Source: Faecalicatena orotica
GTDB taxonomy: Bacteria > Bacillota > Clostridia > Lachnospirales > Lachnospiraceae
Length of the DNA: 64,000 nt
Assembly: GCF_003149245.1 (NCBI RefSeq)
Contig: NZ_QGDL01000013.1
Location: forward strand, 122,750 to 186,749
Direction of reading: 5' to 3'
Part shown: piece after piece, positions 17,653-28,145 of the stretch
How the letters are laid out: every line of letters begins with the position of its first letter
How positions within the stretch are numbered: position 1 is the stretch's first letter
Position numbers and translations under genes: made by a program
The notes under the pieces: generated by a model
The model's database searches: none
Told to the model about the DNA's origin: nothing
The model's input: only the letters and a program-made list of their open reading frames with translations

Positions 17653-19067
17653 AAAAGATAAAAGTAGGTATTTTAACAATGTCAGATGGCAGAGATTATC
17701 TGCATCAGGAATATGAACAGATTAATATGGAATATCAGGAGGACATCAAGGAGGCCCTGGAAGGGACGGGCCTGTTTGAAGTAGTGGCGGGGAATCAGCC
17801 GATTAACAGTAACGAAGCTGCAAAACGGGAGGCGAAGAAGCTGGAAGAAGCAGGAGTTGAAGCTACAATTTTCAATTATACGATCTGGTGCTATCCGCAG
17901 TATACGGCGGTTGCCCAGAACTTTGCCCCGGGTCCCTACCTTCTGTTCTGCAATCTCCATCCGTCAGAGTGCGGCATGGTGGGAATGATGGCGGCAGCAG
18001 GTACGCTGGAGCAGCTGGATGTGAAGTTCAAAAAACTCTGGGGCTCTGTCAAAGAACCGGAGGTTCTGGACAAAATGACAGCATTTCTGAAGGCAGCTGC
18101 GGCTGTTAAAAGGCTTAGGGGAATGACCTTCGGTAATTTTGGCGGACGGCCGCTCGGAATGTATACAGCCGTCGCGAATCTGGAACAGTGGCAGAAGGAG
18201 TTTGGCATTGACGTAGAGAATGTGGAGCAGGACGATATTATCCGTGCAGGCGAGAAGGCGGCAGATGAGAAAGTGGAACATGCATTCGCCTGGCTGAGTG
18301 AACTGACAGGAAAAATAGAGTATGACGGTGAAGGACTGACCCCGGAAAAATTGAAGCAGCAGATACGTTCCTATTACGGACTCAGAGACATCATTTCAAA
18401 ACGGGGACTGGACTTTATCGGGATTAAAGCACATGGGGACCTGACAGACCGCTATGTGACGATGGACCTTGCAGAAGCGCTGTTAAATGACCCTTATGAT
18501 TTTGACGGCCCGAAGGAGCCGATTGTAGCGGCTACGGAGTCAGATATGGACGGCGCGCTCACCATGCAGATATTCAAGCTTCTGACAGGAATGCCGGTTT
18601 TGTTTGCAGATGTCCGCCACTATGATAAGGAGAACGATGTCTGGTTTTTCTCCAATTCAGGAACACATGCCACATATTTTGCAGGCGCTTCTATGGATCC
18701 GGGGGAAAATCTGAAGAATGTGACATTATATCCCGAGACACACTATTATCCCGCAGGAGGGGCAAGTGTACACCATTTTGCAAAGGAAGGTGAGGTTACT
18801 TTAGCCAGGCTTGCAAGGAAAAACGGAAAATATTCCATGACAATTGTACCGGCTAGGATTGTACAGTTTGACAAAGAGAAGATGGCAGAGATGGGGAATA
18901 CGACAACACCTGCATGGCCGGTTGCATTTACCAGAATTCAGGTTCCTGCAGATGAATTTATAGAAAAATTCCCCTGCAACCATATCCACGGTGTATACGG
19001 AAATTATGTGGAGGAACTGAAGCTGGCGGCAGAACTGCTGAATATGGACATACAGATTTTACAGTAA
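17649..19067 (+). CDS. L-fucose/L-arabinose isomerase family protein
   Basis: 472 residues of the fucose isomerase-like fold (FNYTIWCYPQYT, GDLTDRYVTMDLAEALLNDPYD, ATESDMDGALTMQIFKLLTG, GTHATYFAG, and the C-terminal CNHIHGVYGNY). It is shorter than classical FucI (about 590), in the size class of divergent sugar isomerase relatives. ATG 17649 is chosen because it forms an ATGA overlap with the epimerase stop and has GGAG upstream. Aldose-ketose isomerisation is probable; the sugar is unknown. Confidence 0.82.
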   Translation: MKKIKVGILTMSDGRDYLHQEYEQINMEYQEDIKEALEGTGLFEVVAGNQPINSNEAAKREAKKLEEAGVEATIFNYTIWCYPQYTAVAQNFAPGPYLLFCNLHPSECGMVGMMAAAGTLEQLDVKFKKLWGSVKEPEVLDKMTAFLKAAAAVKRLRGMTFGNFGGRPLGMYTAVANLEQWQKEFGIDVENVEQDDIIRAGEKAADEKVEHAFAWLSELTGKIEYDGEGLTPEKLKQQIRSYYGLRDIISKRGLDFIGIKAHGDLTDRYVTMDLAEALLNDPYDFDGPKEPIVAATESDMDGALTMQIFKLLTGMPVLFADVRHYDKENDVWFFSNSGTHATYFAGASMDPGENLKNVTLYPETHYYPAGGASVHHFAKEGEVTLARLARKNGKYSMTIVPARIVQFDKEKMAEMGNTTTPAWPVAFTRIQVPADEFIEKFPCNHIHGVYGNYVEELKLAAELLNMDIQILQ

Positions 19068-19080
19068 AGGAGAGAAGGTA

Positions 19081-22000
19081 ATGTTCTTACATCATAAACC
19101 TGAAAAAATGAGAGAGTCAGATTTTCACAATCCTCCGGCAAAGTTCAGAGGCGCGCCTTTCTGGGCATGGAACTGTAAACTGGAAAAGGAGGAGCTGCGT
19201 GAGCAGATAGGCTGCTTTAAGGAAATGGGCATGGGTGGATTCCATATGCACTGCCGTACCGGGCTGGACACAGAATATCTGGGTGATGAGTTTATGGAGC
19301 TTGTGGCGGATTGCAGCGAAACGGCAAAATCGAAGGATATGCTCTGCTGGCTTTACGATGAAGACCGTTATGCATCCGGGTTTGGAGGCGGATATGTGAC
19401 AAAGGATATTGCCTTCCGGGAGCGGTATCTATACTTTACTCCAGAAAAAGAAGAGGGTTTTCTGAAAAACCGGGCATCTTTTGAGGCGGCATGTGCAAAG
19501 GGGGAAGAACCAAAGGGATATTTTCTGAAAGCTTACAGGATTACTTTGGAAAACGGACTGCTGGATACATATGAGGTATTTGAGGATGAGGAGACAGAGG
19601 GCATTGGTTTGTGGTATCTGTACCTTGCCCTTGATGAAAAGTCTTCATGGTATAACAACCAGACATATGTAGATACACTCAATAAGGCTGCTTTAGACAA
19701 ATTTATTGACATTACATATGAGCGTTATTACGAGAAGCTGGGAAAAGATTTTGGGGCAGGCATACCTGCTATTTTCACAGATGAGCCTCAGTTTTCAGAA
19801 ATACAGCATCTGGCATTCGCGGAGGAAAGACGGGGGCTTAAACTCCCCTATACGGATGATATGGAGGAAAGCTTTCAAAAGACCTACGGAGAATCCCTGC
19901 TTGGGCATCTGCCCGAGGTGATATGGGAGAAATTGGATGGAGAGGCGGCTACGCTGCGTTACCGTTATATCAATCATCTGACAGACCGGTTCGTGGAGGC
20001 TTATGCAAAAAATATAGGTGATTGGTGTGAGGCACATAATCTGGCATTTACCGGGCATATGAAGGGTGAGGAAACACTGGCCTCCCAGACGGTGTTTGTC
20101 GGAGAGGTCATGCGGTCACTGCGGCATTTCCATATACCCGGGCATGATGTGCTCTGTGACCAGAGGGATTATCCGACTGCCAAGATGGCTCAGAGTGTGG
20201 CAAGGCAATATGGCAGATATGGCGGATTGACGGAAACCTATGGCGTGACCAACTGGGATTTTGACTTCAAGGGACATAAGATGTCAGGGGACTGGCAGGC
20301 AGCTATGGGAATTGCGGTAAGGGTGCACCATGTAAGCTGGGTATCTATGAAAGGGGAGGCTAAACGGGATTATCCGGCCTCTATCAATTACCAGTCACCC
20401 TGGTATAAGGAGTATCCGCTTTTAGAGGATTATTTCGGGCGGGTTAATGCAGCCATGACAAGTGGCACGCCGGATGTGAAAATCGGGGTAATCCATCCGA
20501 TTGAGTCCTACTGGATGGCATTTGGTCCCTATGAACAGACTTATGAAAAAAGGGAGGCTATGGAGGAGCAGTACAGAAACCTCTGTGACTGGCTTACCTT
20601 TGGGCAGCTGGATTTTGATTATATCAGTGAGGCGCTGCTGGAAGAAGAAAAGGGTGCTGCCTATGATGAAAATGGATTCATTATGGGGGAGATGCGCTAT
20701 CCCGTGGTTCTGGTTCCAGACTGCACGACCCTCAGAAAAAATACACTGAAACGTCTGGCAGATTATGCGGGGAATGGCGGGCAGGTTGTGATACTCGGAC
20801 ATCCGCCTGTCTGTGTGGATGGTATGAAGTCAGGGCAGGGAGAGGAGCTGGCAGCTCTTTGTGAACGGATTCCGTTTGAAAAGGGTACTGTCATGAAAAG
20901 GCTGGAATCCTTTCGCAGTGTGGATGTCCTTCTGGAGAACGGAGGACGCTCGGATAACCTGCTGTACCAGATGAGAAGGGATGAAGATGGGAAGTGGTTC
21001 TTCCTTGCTCACGGATTTGAAAAAATCCGGGATGGCTTTTGGAGCATGGTAGACTGCGAAGATTATCCGTATGTAGAGAAGCTCCATATACGGCTGGAGG
21101 GACTCTATGATCTGACTGTTTATGATGCGATGAGTGGGGAAAATTATCCTTTGCCGTGCAGCCACAGAGACGGGCAGACCTGGTGTGAATATAACCTGGG
21201 AGTACATGACAGCCTTTTGCTGCGCCTGCGCCCTGCCGAAAGCGGAGCGGGGGGAAGAGAGGATAAGAAAACGGATAAAAAGCAGGATACAGATCCGGAA
21301 AACAGGATGCTGGCAGAGCCGCAGTACCGGACTCGTCTTCCGCAGCCACAATCTGTTACTTTAGAAGAGCCAAATGTGCTTCTGCTGGATAAAGCAGACT
21401 ACCGTCTGAATGATGGCATGTGGAAAAAAGAAGAAGATATTCTGAAACTGGATAACATCTGCCGTGAGAGCCTTGGTTATCCGCCAAAGGAAGAGGCGGG
21501 CGCCCAGCCGTGGACGGTGAAGGATCAGAAAGGATTCCCGGACACCTTGTGGTTAAGATTCAACATAGAGTCAGAGATTGATGTCCCCGCCTGTCTGGCA
21601 TTGGAAAGCCGGGATGTGACACAGATCTATGTCAATGGCATTCTGGTGGATAAAGAGGCCAAAGGGTGGTTTGTGGATAAGGCCATTGAAAAGGTGGAGA
21701 TCCCTGATATACATAAGGGGAGCAATACAATCGTGCTTCAGATTCCTTATGGAGAAAAGGCTAATGTAGAGAGCTGTTACCTGTTAGGCGGCTTCGGTGT
21801 AGAGGTATGTGGGAAAGAGAAGAGGATTGTCCCGTTACGAAACGAGTATGTATTTGGGGATTTAACCAGACAGGGACTTCCGTTTTACGGGGGGAACCTG
21901 ACCTACCACTGTAAGTTTGTATCAGAAGGCGGGCGGACACATATCCGGGCACAGTATTTCAGCAGTCCGCTTCTGGGGGTTACCCTGAATGGAAAGAAGA

Positions 22001-22269
22001 TGGGAAGGATTGCCTTTGCGCCATATGAACTGGATTTGGGCGTTTTAGAGCCGGGAGACTATGAGATTGACATTACAGCGTTTGGAAACAGATTCCCGAC
22101 GTTTGGACAGTTACATAACTGTGATAAGAACTATTCCTGGTTTGCATCCTGCTCATGGAGAACGAAAAATGACCGCTATGCACCGGAGTATCAGATGAAA
22201 GAGACAGGAGTCTTAGTGACGCCTGAACTGATTGTACGAGAGGACAGAATATGGAACAGCATTATGTAA
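19081..22269 (+). CDS. Large glycoside hydrolase, GH106-like (tentative)
   Basis: 1062 residues without a signal peptide. The N-terminal barrel has FRGAPFWAWNCKLEKEELRE, MGGFHMHCRTGLDTEYLG, CWLYDEDRYASGFGGG and a possible acidic catalytic motif FTDEPQFSE. A middle glutamine-amidotransferase-like region (about 470-600) and C-terminal beta-sandwich domains follow. This layout recalls PF17132/GH106 alpha-L-rhamnosidases and related unassigned hydrolases. A charged linker at about 720-745 separates the catalytic and C-terminal parts. It overlaps the kinase gene by 19 nt. The specificity is unproven. Confidence 0.65.
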   Translation: MFLHHKPEKMRESDFHNPPAKFRGAPFWAWNCKLEKEELREQIGCFKEMGMGGFHMHCRTGLDTEYLGDEFMELVADCSETAKSKDMLCWLYDEDRYASGFGGGYVTKDIAFRERYLYFTPEKEEGFLKNRASFEAACAKGEEPKGYFLKAYRITLENGLLDTYEVFEDEETEGIGLWYLYLALDEKSSWYNNQTYVDTLNKAALDKFIDITYERYYEKLGKDFGAGIPAIFTDEPQFSEIQHLAFAEERRGLKLPYTDDMEESFQKTYGESLLGHLPEVIWEKLDGEAATLRYRYINHLTDRFVEAYAKNIGDWCEAHNLAFTGHMKGEETLASQTVFVGEVMRSLRHFHIPGHDVLCDQRDYPTAKMAQSVARQYGRYGGLTETYGVTNWDFDFKGHKMSGDWQAAMGIAVRVHHVSWVSMKGEAKRDYPASINYQSPWYKEYPLLEDYFGRVNAAMTSGTPDVKIGVIHPIESYWMAFGPYEQTYEKREAMEEQYRNLCDWLTFGQLDFDYISEALLEEEKGAAYDENGFIMGEMRYPVVLVPDCTTLRKNTLKRLADYAGNGGQVVILGHPPVCVDGMKSGQGEELAALCERIPFEKGTVMKRLESFRSVDVLLENGGRSDNLLYQMRRDEDGKWFFLAHGFEKIRDGFWSMVDCEDYPYVEKLHIRLEGLYDLTVYDAMSGENYPLPCSHRDGQTWCEYNLGVHDSLLLRLRPAESGAGGREDKKTDKKQDTDPENRMLAEPQYRTRLPQPQSVTLEEPNVLLLDKADYRLNDGMWKKEEDILKLDNICRESLGYPPKEEAGAQPWTVKDQKGFPDTLWLRFNIESEIDVPACLALESRDVTQIYVNGILVDKEAKGWFVDKAIEKVEIPDIHKGSNTIVLQIPYGEKANVESCYLLGGFGVEVCGKEKRIVPLRNEYVFGDLTRQGLPFYGGNLTYHCKFVSEGGRTHIRAQYFSSPLLGVTLNGKKMGRIAFAPYELDLGVLEPGDYEIDITAFGNRFPTFGQLHNCDKNYSWFASCSWRTKNDRYAPEYQMKETGVLVTPELIVREDRIWNSIM

Positions 22270-23735
22270 TAGGGGTTGATATTGGGACACAAGGAACGAA
22301 AACAGCGCTGTTTTCGGTTGACGGGCAGAAAGTGGCGGAGAGCTTTGAAAAATCAGAGCTGATCTGTCCGGCTCCCGGGGAGGTCTGTCAGGAGCCAGAG
22401 GAAATATACGGCTCTGTCGTAAGGACAATCCGCCAGTCTATAGAGAGGGCAGGGGTGCCAAAAGAAAAGATTCTGGCGCTGGGCATGGATTCACAGATGG
22501 CGGGAATCATGGCGGTTGACAAGGATTTTAAAGCTGTCGGACCTTATGATTCATGGCTGGATACGCGTTGTGCCCCCTATATTATGAAGATGAAACAGCA
22601 GGCAGAGGATGAAATAATCAGAAAAACAGGAGGTCCCGTTACCTGTACACACGGTCCTAAAATCCTGCACCGGAAGTACGAGTTTCCGCAGGAATACGCC
22701 CGTATTGCAAAGTTTGTACTGCCGGGGACTTATGTGGCCGGCCGGCTTTGTGGATTAAAGGCTGAGGATGCCTATATAGACTATACACATCTGCATTTCA
22801 CCGGATTTGCGGATAACCAGAATAAAAGCTGGGACAGCGGACTGCTTATGGAGTTCGGGATTGAGAAAGAAAAGATGCCGGACATTGTAAGTCCTTGGAA
22901 AGTAGTCGGGGCGCTGACAAAGGCGGCGGCAGAGGAGAGCGGACTTTCAGAGGGGACGAAAGTAGTGGCCGGCTGCGGGGACTCAGCGGCATCGGCTCTG
23001 GGCGCCGGGATTGTGGAAAAAAATATGATTTATGATGTGGCGGGGACGGCATCTATTTTCGCCTGCAGCACAGATAACTATACGCCTGATCAGAATGAGA
23101 AGACGATTTTATTCTCACGGTCTGTCATAGACGGCCTATATACGCCTCTTGCATATATCAGCGGGGGCGGGCTGTGCTTAAAGTGGTTTCTTGAGCAGCA
23201 TGGGGAAAGCTATGCCTATTGGAACCGGGAAGCAGAGAAGATCGAGGCAGGAAGCCGCGGACTGTATTTTGTGCCGCACTTTTCAGGGCGGACGTGCCCC
23301 GGTGTACCAGACATGAGAGGTGCATTCAGCGGACTGTCTTTCTATCATCAGGCAGGACATATGTACCGTAGTATATTAGAAAGTATAGCCTATGAATACC
23401 ACCTGTACTTTTCCATACTGAAGGAACAGAATCCGCATATAGCCCCACAGGCCATATATGGAGCAGGCGGGGGGACGAAAAGCGGAATTTTCAATCAGAT
23501 TAAGGCCGATGTACTGGGTATCCCCTACCGGCCGCTGGAGGATGCGGATACGGCCGTGTATGCCAGTGCCATGCTGGCAGCCTTTGGCATCGGAAGGATA
23601 CCGGATTTAAAGGCAGCAATGAAAGTGCAGTATAAGGAAGAAATCTATATGCCACAAAAAGGAAACAGCGGGCTTTATAAGGGATATGCCAAACAATATG
23701 CAAGGCTGCTAAAACTTTTGGGCGAGTTTTACTAA
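22251..23735 (+). CDS. FGGY family carbohydrate kinase
   Basis: 494-residue ATP-dependent sugar kinase. The N-terminal phosphate-binding motif is [13 protein letters not shown]; the substrate region is MDSQMAGIM; the second ATPase motif is [13 protein letters not shown] and the C-terminal adenosine motif [22 protein letters not shown]. It resembles xylulokinase-type members. It starts within the last codons of the preceding hydrolase gene. In this operon it should phosphorylate the ketose made by the isomerase/epimerase. Confidence 0.88.
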   Translation: MEQHYVIGVDIGTQGTKTALFSVDGQKVAESFEKSELICPAPGEVCQEPEEIYGSVVRTIRQSIERAGVPKEKILALGMDSQMAGIMAVDKDFKAVGPYDSWLDTRCAPYIMKMKQQAEDEIIRKTGGPVTCTHGPKILHRKYEFPQEYARIAKFVLPGTYVAGRLCGLKAEDAYIDYTHLHFTGFADNQNKSWDSGLLMEFGIEKEKMPDIVSPWKVVGALTKAAAEESGLSEGTKVVAGCGDSAASALGAGIVEKNMIYDVAGTASIFACSTDNYTPDQNEKTILFSRSVIDGLYTPLAYISGGGLCLKWFLEQHGESYAYWNREAEKIEAGSRGLYFVPHFSGRTCPGVPDMRGAFSGLSFYHQAGHMYRSILESIAYEYHLYFSILKEQNPHIAPQAIYGAGGGTKSGIFNQIKADVLGIPYRPLEDADTAVYASAMLAAFGIGRIPDLKAAMKVQYKEEIYMPQKGNSGLYKGYAKQYARLLKLLGEFY

Positions 23736-23764
23736 TATGTGAAAAAGAGAAGAGGAAGACGAAA

Positions 23765-24463
23765 ATGAAAACAAATATAACACCGAAAGAAATTGCAAAA
23801 ATGATTGACCAGACTTTATTAAAAGCGTTTGTAAGTGATGAAGATTTTCGTACATTCTGTGAAGAAAGCGCCAGATATGATTTTAAAATGGTAGCAATCA
23901 ACTCTGCACCAGTATTAAAATGCAAGGCATTCCTAAAAGGCAGCGATGTCCATGTTGGGGCGGCAATAAGCTTTCCACTGGGGCAGACCACGATTGAAAC
24001 AAAGGTCTTTGAAACAAAAAAGGCAATCGAAGAGGGGGCAGATGAGATTGATTATGTGGTAAACATTGTAGAACTGAAGAATCGTAATCTGGATTATATC
24101 CGCAGAGAAATGGAGAGTATCGTTGCAGTCTGCAGAGAAGCAGGCGTTATGTCCAAGGTTATTTTTGAAAACTGCTATCTGACTCAGGATGAAAAAGAGA
24201 TTCTCTGTAAGATTGCGTTGGAAGTAAAGCCTGATTATATCAAGACCTCTACAGGATTCGGAACTGGCGGGGCTACTGTGGAAGATGTCCGTCTCATGAA
24301 ATCTCTGGTAGGTGACAAGATTAAGGTAAAAGCCGCAGGAGGAATCCGCGACCTGGATGGGGCCCTCGCAATGATTGAAGCAGGCGCAGAGCGCATCGGC
24401 ACAAGTGCAGGCGTAAAAATTGTAGAAGAATTAAAGCAGAGAAGCGGCTGCGCTGAAGCATAA
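23765..24463 (+). CDS. Deoxyribose-phosphate aldolase family protein (DeoC-like)
   Basis: 232-residue class I aldolase with all canonical residues: Schiff-base K160 in YIKTSTGF, K189 in VKAAGGIR and D96 in [10 protein letters not shown]. True DeoC splits 2-deoxyribose-5-phosphate, but no nucleoside-use genes are nearby. The position right after an FGGY kinase suggests it cleaves the phosphorylated ketose of this pathway or a deoxy-sugar phosphate. AGAGGAAG precedes the start. Family is certain, substrate is inference. Confidence 0.88.
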   Translation: MKTNITPKEIAKMIDQTLLKAFVSDEDFRTFCEESARYDFKMVAINSAPVLKCKAFLKGSDVHVGAAISFPLGQTTIETKVFETKKAIEEGADEIDYVVNIVELKNRNLDYIRREMESIVAVCREAGVMSKVIFENCYLTQDEKEILCKIALEVKPDYIKTSTGFGTGGATVEDVRLMKSLVGDKIKVKAAGGIRDLDGALAMIEAGAERIGTSAGVKIVEELKQRSGCAEA

Positions 24464-24504
24464 GCAGCTGCACAAGGAATTTATAAGTAACAGGGGGAAT
24501 CGTT

Positions 24505-27066
24505 ATGGCACGAACCATAGGTAATAGAAAATCTTTGGATGATATTGAGAGGGAAGCATGGGCGCCAAAACCGTCCATGCTTGATACACCGGCTGTGAAA
24601 CTGAGCCTGCAGGATGGCCCTGCAAGGATGGAAGGATGCAAAAGGGAAAGCATCTCCCTGAATGGTGAATGGAGGATGGCATGGGGAGGCACACAAAAGG
24701 AACGGATCCAAAATGACAGCTGGGAAGACAGCATCCCCGCGCAGGTCCCATGCAGTGTACATACGGCGCTGTTGGAGGCAGGCATTATCCCTGACCCCAC
24801 GGTTGGACTGAATGACAAAATAGCACGTGAGTACTGTTATAAGGTATGGTGGTTAAAGAAGGAGTTTGACATCAATCCTGAAAGCCGTGCAGTACAGCTT
24901 TTTTTTGAAGGAATCTGCCATTATGGGAAGGTATGGCTCAACGGTGTTTATTTAGGGGAGCATAAAGGGATGTTCGGGCGTCCTGTGTTCGATGTCAGTC
25001 AATATTTGAAAAAGCATAATGTACTGATCGTTAAGATTGAAAATTCACCATCGAATCCGAAGCCTATGTCAGAATATATGGACAATGATGAGGGATGGCA
25101 CGACGGCGTAGTGATTAACTGTGTTTATGGCTGGCACTATGCCTGCCTGCCAAGCAGGGGAATCTGGGCTCCGGCTGGCCTGGAGGAAAAGGAGGGAGAC
25201 TTTTGGAGTGAAAAGCCCTTTGTTTCCTGTGGGGATGCTAAGAAGGGAATTGTGGATATCTGTCTTAAAATTCATGGGAAATGTGGAAAAACTACAATTA
25301 CAGGGAATATTATGGGGAAAAACCATGAGGGAGAGGGTGGCAGCTTTTCCTATGAGTGTGACCTGACAGAGGAAGAACAGGTCCTGCACCTTCAGATAAG
25401 AATACCAAACCCCCGCCTGTGGTGGCCCGTAAATCATGGCGAACAGAATCTATATACACTGCAGCTGTCTGTCGTATCAAAAGGCAGGAATTCACAGCAG
25501 TTTGAAACAACATTCGGTGTCAGGACGATTGAGATGGGCCCTTTGCCGGGGGGACCATATGAAGACAAACATAACTGGACATTTCTGGTGAATAAAAAAC
25601 CTATTTTTATAAAGGGGACGAATTGGTGTACACTGGATGTCTTGTTAAGATTCAAAGAGGATAACTACCGACGTTTTTTAACTCTTGCAAAAAACCAGAA
25701 TATTCAGCTTCTCCGGGCATGGGGCGGTGGTATGCCTGAAACGGATATCTTCTATGAACTGTGTGACGAGCTGGGAATTATGGTTATGCAGGAGTGGCCG
25801 ACCTGTTGGGACAGCCAGAAGGAACAGCCTTTTGAGGAACTGGAAGAGACTGTGCTGGTACATATGCCAAGGCTTCGCAACCATCCGTCATTAATCATGT
25901 GGTGTGGAGGTAATGAATCTGCCAGGGCTGACGGTGAAGCGATGGATATGATGGCAAGATATGCATTTGAACTGGATGGCAGCCGTGGCTTTCACAGGAC
26001 ATCCCCGTGGGGAGGGGCGCTCCACAATTATTCGACCTACTGGGATATGCAGGATATCGATGTATCCCTAAATTTAAAATCCCATTTTATGGGAGAGTTC
26101 GGCATGGCATCTGCTCCTAATCTAAACAGCGTGAACCGGTATGTGCCAGAAGAAGAGAGGGATATCTGGCCGCCTGAGCGTTTTGGTTCCTTTGGCCATC
26201 ATACGCCCCGTTTTAATCAGCTTGAGCCAAATGATATGGAGCACTTGGGCAAAAGAGTCCCGGAATTCTGTGCAGGAGATACAATGGAGGACTTTATCTG
26301 GGGAACACAGATGGCACAGGCCACGGCTGTCAGGCATACATTGGAATCCTACCGCTGCAGCTGGCCGTATTCCACCGGAATTTGCTATTACAAGCTGACA
26401 GATGTGTATCCGGCATGTTCCTGGTCTACAATCGATTATTATGGGGTCCCAAAACTTTCCTATTATGCAGTTCAGGACAGCTACGAGCCGCTTCATGCCT
26501 GTATTTTGTTGAAATCAATGCGCGCAGAAGAGGATCTGAAGCTTCCCGTCTATCTGTTAGACGATGCCGGTGCTCTGAACGGCCTGGCGTGGAGAGTGGA
26601 GGCAAAGGCGTACGATGAGAACTTACAAGTAATCAGTCAGGAAGTATTCGAAGGGCAGACGCGGGCAGATGTTACGTTCTTAGGGCATCTTGCAGTGAAG
26701 AAAGCTTTGGCGGGAGATGGTCCTGTCCTCCTGACGACAGAAGTCTGGGCAGGGGATGAGAAGAAGGACCAGACATTTTATTGGATTAATTATCAGAAAA
26801 AACAGGGCTGCCTGAAAAATCTTCCTAAAACGTCCCTGAGCCTGAGGACGGAGGATAAAGTGGCGGTTATCAAAAATACAGGCAATGTGCCTGCGGCAGG
26901 TGTTATATTAGAATGTCTGCCGAAGGATACGACTTTTGTAGCAGAAGATGGCTTGTTCTGGTTAAATCCGGGGGAGATTAGACGGATAGCTGTTACAGAT
27001 ACGCAGAACCTGACAGTGAGCGCATGGAATCTAAGCCATGTGGCAGACGAAAAAATTGAAAGATAA
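24505..27066 (+). CDS. GH2 glycoside hydrolase, beta-mannosidase-like
   Basis: 853-residue retaining beta-glycosidase. The N-terminal jelly-roll (VPCSVHTALLEAG), immunoglobulin-like domain and barrel carry LLRAWGGGMPETDIFYELCDELGI, acid/base E471 (MWCGGNES) and nucleophile E531 (MGEFGMAS). These motifs are those of the beta-mannosidase branch of GH2. There is no signal peptide, so it acts on imported glycosides. A second GH2 gene lies 5 kb downstream in the same operon with distinct sequence, which suggests complementary linkages. Confidence 0.87.
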   Translation: MARTIGNRKSLDDIEREAWAPKPSMLDTPAVKLSLQDGPARMEGCKRESISLNGEWRMAWGGTQKERIQNDSWEDSIPAQVPCSVHTALLEAGIIPDPTVGLNDKIAREYCYKVWWLKKEFDINPESRAVQLFFEGICHYGKVWLNGVYLGEHKGMFGRPVFDVSQYLKKHNVLIVKIENSPSNPKPMSEYMDNDEGWHDGVVINCVYGWHYACLPSRGIWAPAGLEEKEGDFWSEKPFVSCGDAKKGIVDICLKIHGKCGKTTITGNIMGKNHEGEGGSFSYECDLTEEEQVLHLQIRIPNPRLWWPVNHGEQNLYTLQLSVVSKGRNSQQFETTFGVRTIEMGPLPGGPYEDKHNWTFLVNKKPIFIKGTNWCTLDVLLRFKEDNYRRFLTLAKNQNIQLLRAWGGGMPETDIFYELCDELGIMVMQEWPTCWDSQKEQPFEELEETVLVHMPRLRNHPSLIMWCGGNESARADGEAMDMMARYAFELDGSRGFHRTSPWGGALHNYSTYWDMQDIDVSLNLKSHFMGEFGMASAPNLNSVNRYVPEEERDIWPPERFGSFGHHTPRFNQLEPNDMEHLGKRVPEFCAGDTMEDFIWGTQMAQATAVRHTLESYRCSWPYSTGICYYKLTDVYPACSWSTIDYYGVPKLSYYAVQDSYEPLHACILLKSMRAEEDLKLPVYLLDDAGALNGLAWRVEAKAYDENLQVISQEVFEGQTRADVTFLGHLAVKKALAGDGPVLLTTEVWAGDEKKDQTFYWINYQKKQGCLKNLPKTSLSLRTEDKVAVIKNTGNVPAAGVILECLPKDTTFVAEDGLFWLNPGEIRRIAVTDTQNLTVSAWNLSHVADEKIER

Positions 27067-27082
27067 AATAGGAGTGAATAAG

Positions 27083-28132
27083 ATGAAGGCATTGCAGTTT
27101 TACGGAAAAAATGAATATTCGCTGAATGAGATTCCCATTCCGCAAATAGGTGATGGGGAGCTGCTGCTGAAAGTGAAGGCAGCGGCGGTGTGCGGCAGCG
27201 ACTTGCGGATGATACAGAATGGCTATAAGGATGTATCCAGAGAGAATCCAAGAATTTACGGACATGAGATTGCAGGTACCATTGAAGAAGCCGGAAAGGC
27301 AGTAAAAGGGTATCAGCCGGGAATGGATGTGGCAATCGCCCCGAACATGGGCTGCGGCATCTGCGATGCCTGTGTCTCCGGCAATACACATTTGTGCAGT
27401 GAGTACCGGGCTTTCGGAATTAATATGGACGGAGGATTTGCAGAATATATGGTAATACCGGAGGCGGCGGTGATTCAGGGGAATGTTGCCCGGGTTGAAA
27501 TCAGTGAAGAAATGACTTTTGCAAAGGCGGCAATATTGGAACCACTGTCATGTGTGTATAACGGATTCGAGCAGGCGGCGATTGGTCCATGCGATACCGT
27601 GCTGATTATCGGTGCAGGTCCAATTGGCATTATGCACGGTATGTTAGCTAAGATGGCAGGTGCGGCAAAGGTCATGATTACAGATTTGAATGAGAACAGA
27701 ATCAACATCTGCAGGGAATTCGATTCGTTTTTTAAGACCTATGCAGGAGATGATCTGAAAGCGTTTGTGATGGAAGAGACTGGTGGGAAAGGGGTATCCG
27801 TATGTATTACAGCCTGCCCCTCCCCACAGGCACAGGAACAGGCATTGGAGCTGCTGGCAATGAACGGAAGAGTGAATTTCTTTGGGGGACTTCCCGCCGG
27901 GAAAAGCCAGATTACGGTAGATACGAATCAGATTCATTACAAACAGCTCATACTCACCGGAAGCTGCCGGGCCAGCCTTACCCAGTACCGTAAGTGTATG
28001 AAACTGGTAGAAGCCGGCGTACTGGATATTAACCAGATTGTATCTGCCACATACAGGCTGGAGGAGTATGAAACGGCCTTTGAGGCTGCCAGAGAAGGAA
28101 GAAATCTGAAGAATATTTTTGTATTTGATTAG
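27083..28132 (+). CDS. Zinc-dependent alcohol (polyol/sugar) dehydrogenase
   Basis: 349-residue medium-chain dehydrogenase. Catalytic zinc site residues include C and D in AAVCGSDLRM and the GHEIAGTI motif. A structural zinc Cys cluster follows (MGCGICDACVSGNTHLC), then a Rossmann motif, IGAGPIGIMHG. ATG 27083 is chosen for ATAGGAGTG upstream and because it follows the GH2 stop by 16 nt. It resembles sorbitol/galactitol-phosphate dehydrogenases; it may oxidise a sugar or an alditol freed from the glycoside. Confidence 0.88.
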   Translation: MKALQFYGKNEYSLNEIPIPQIGDGELLLKVKAAAVCGSDLRMIQNGYKDVSRENPRIYGHEIAGTIEEAGKAVKGYQPGMDVAIAPNMGCGICDACVSGNTHLCSEYRAFGINMDGGFAEYMVIPEAAVIQGNVARVEISEEMTFAKAAILEPLSCVYNGFEQAAIGPCDTVLIIGAGPIGIMHGMLAKMAGAAKVMITDLNENRINICREFDSFFKTYAGDDLKAFVMEETGGKGVSVCITACPSPQAQEQALELLAMNGRVNFFGGLPAGKSQITVDTNQIHYKQLILTGSCRASLTQYRKCMKLVEAGVLDINQIVSATYRLEEYETAFEAAREGRNLKNIFVFD

Positions 28133-28145
28133 ATAGGGGGACAAT

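Noticed and set aside
2438..24463. Sulfoquinovose catabolism (GH31, isomerase, kinase, aldolase)
   Set aside because: The GH31 has ordinary alpha-glucosidase motifs and lies in a separate unit; the kinase is FGGY type and the aldolase DeoC type, and no sulfonate exporter or transaldolase is present.
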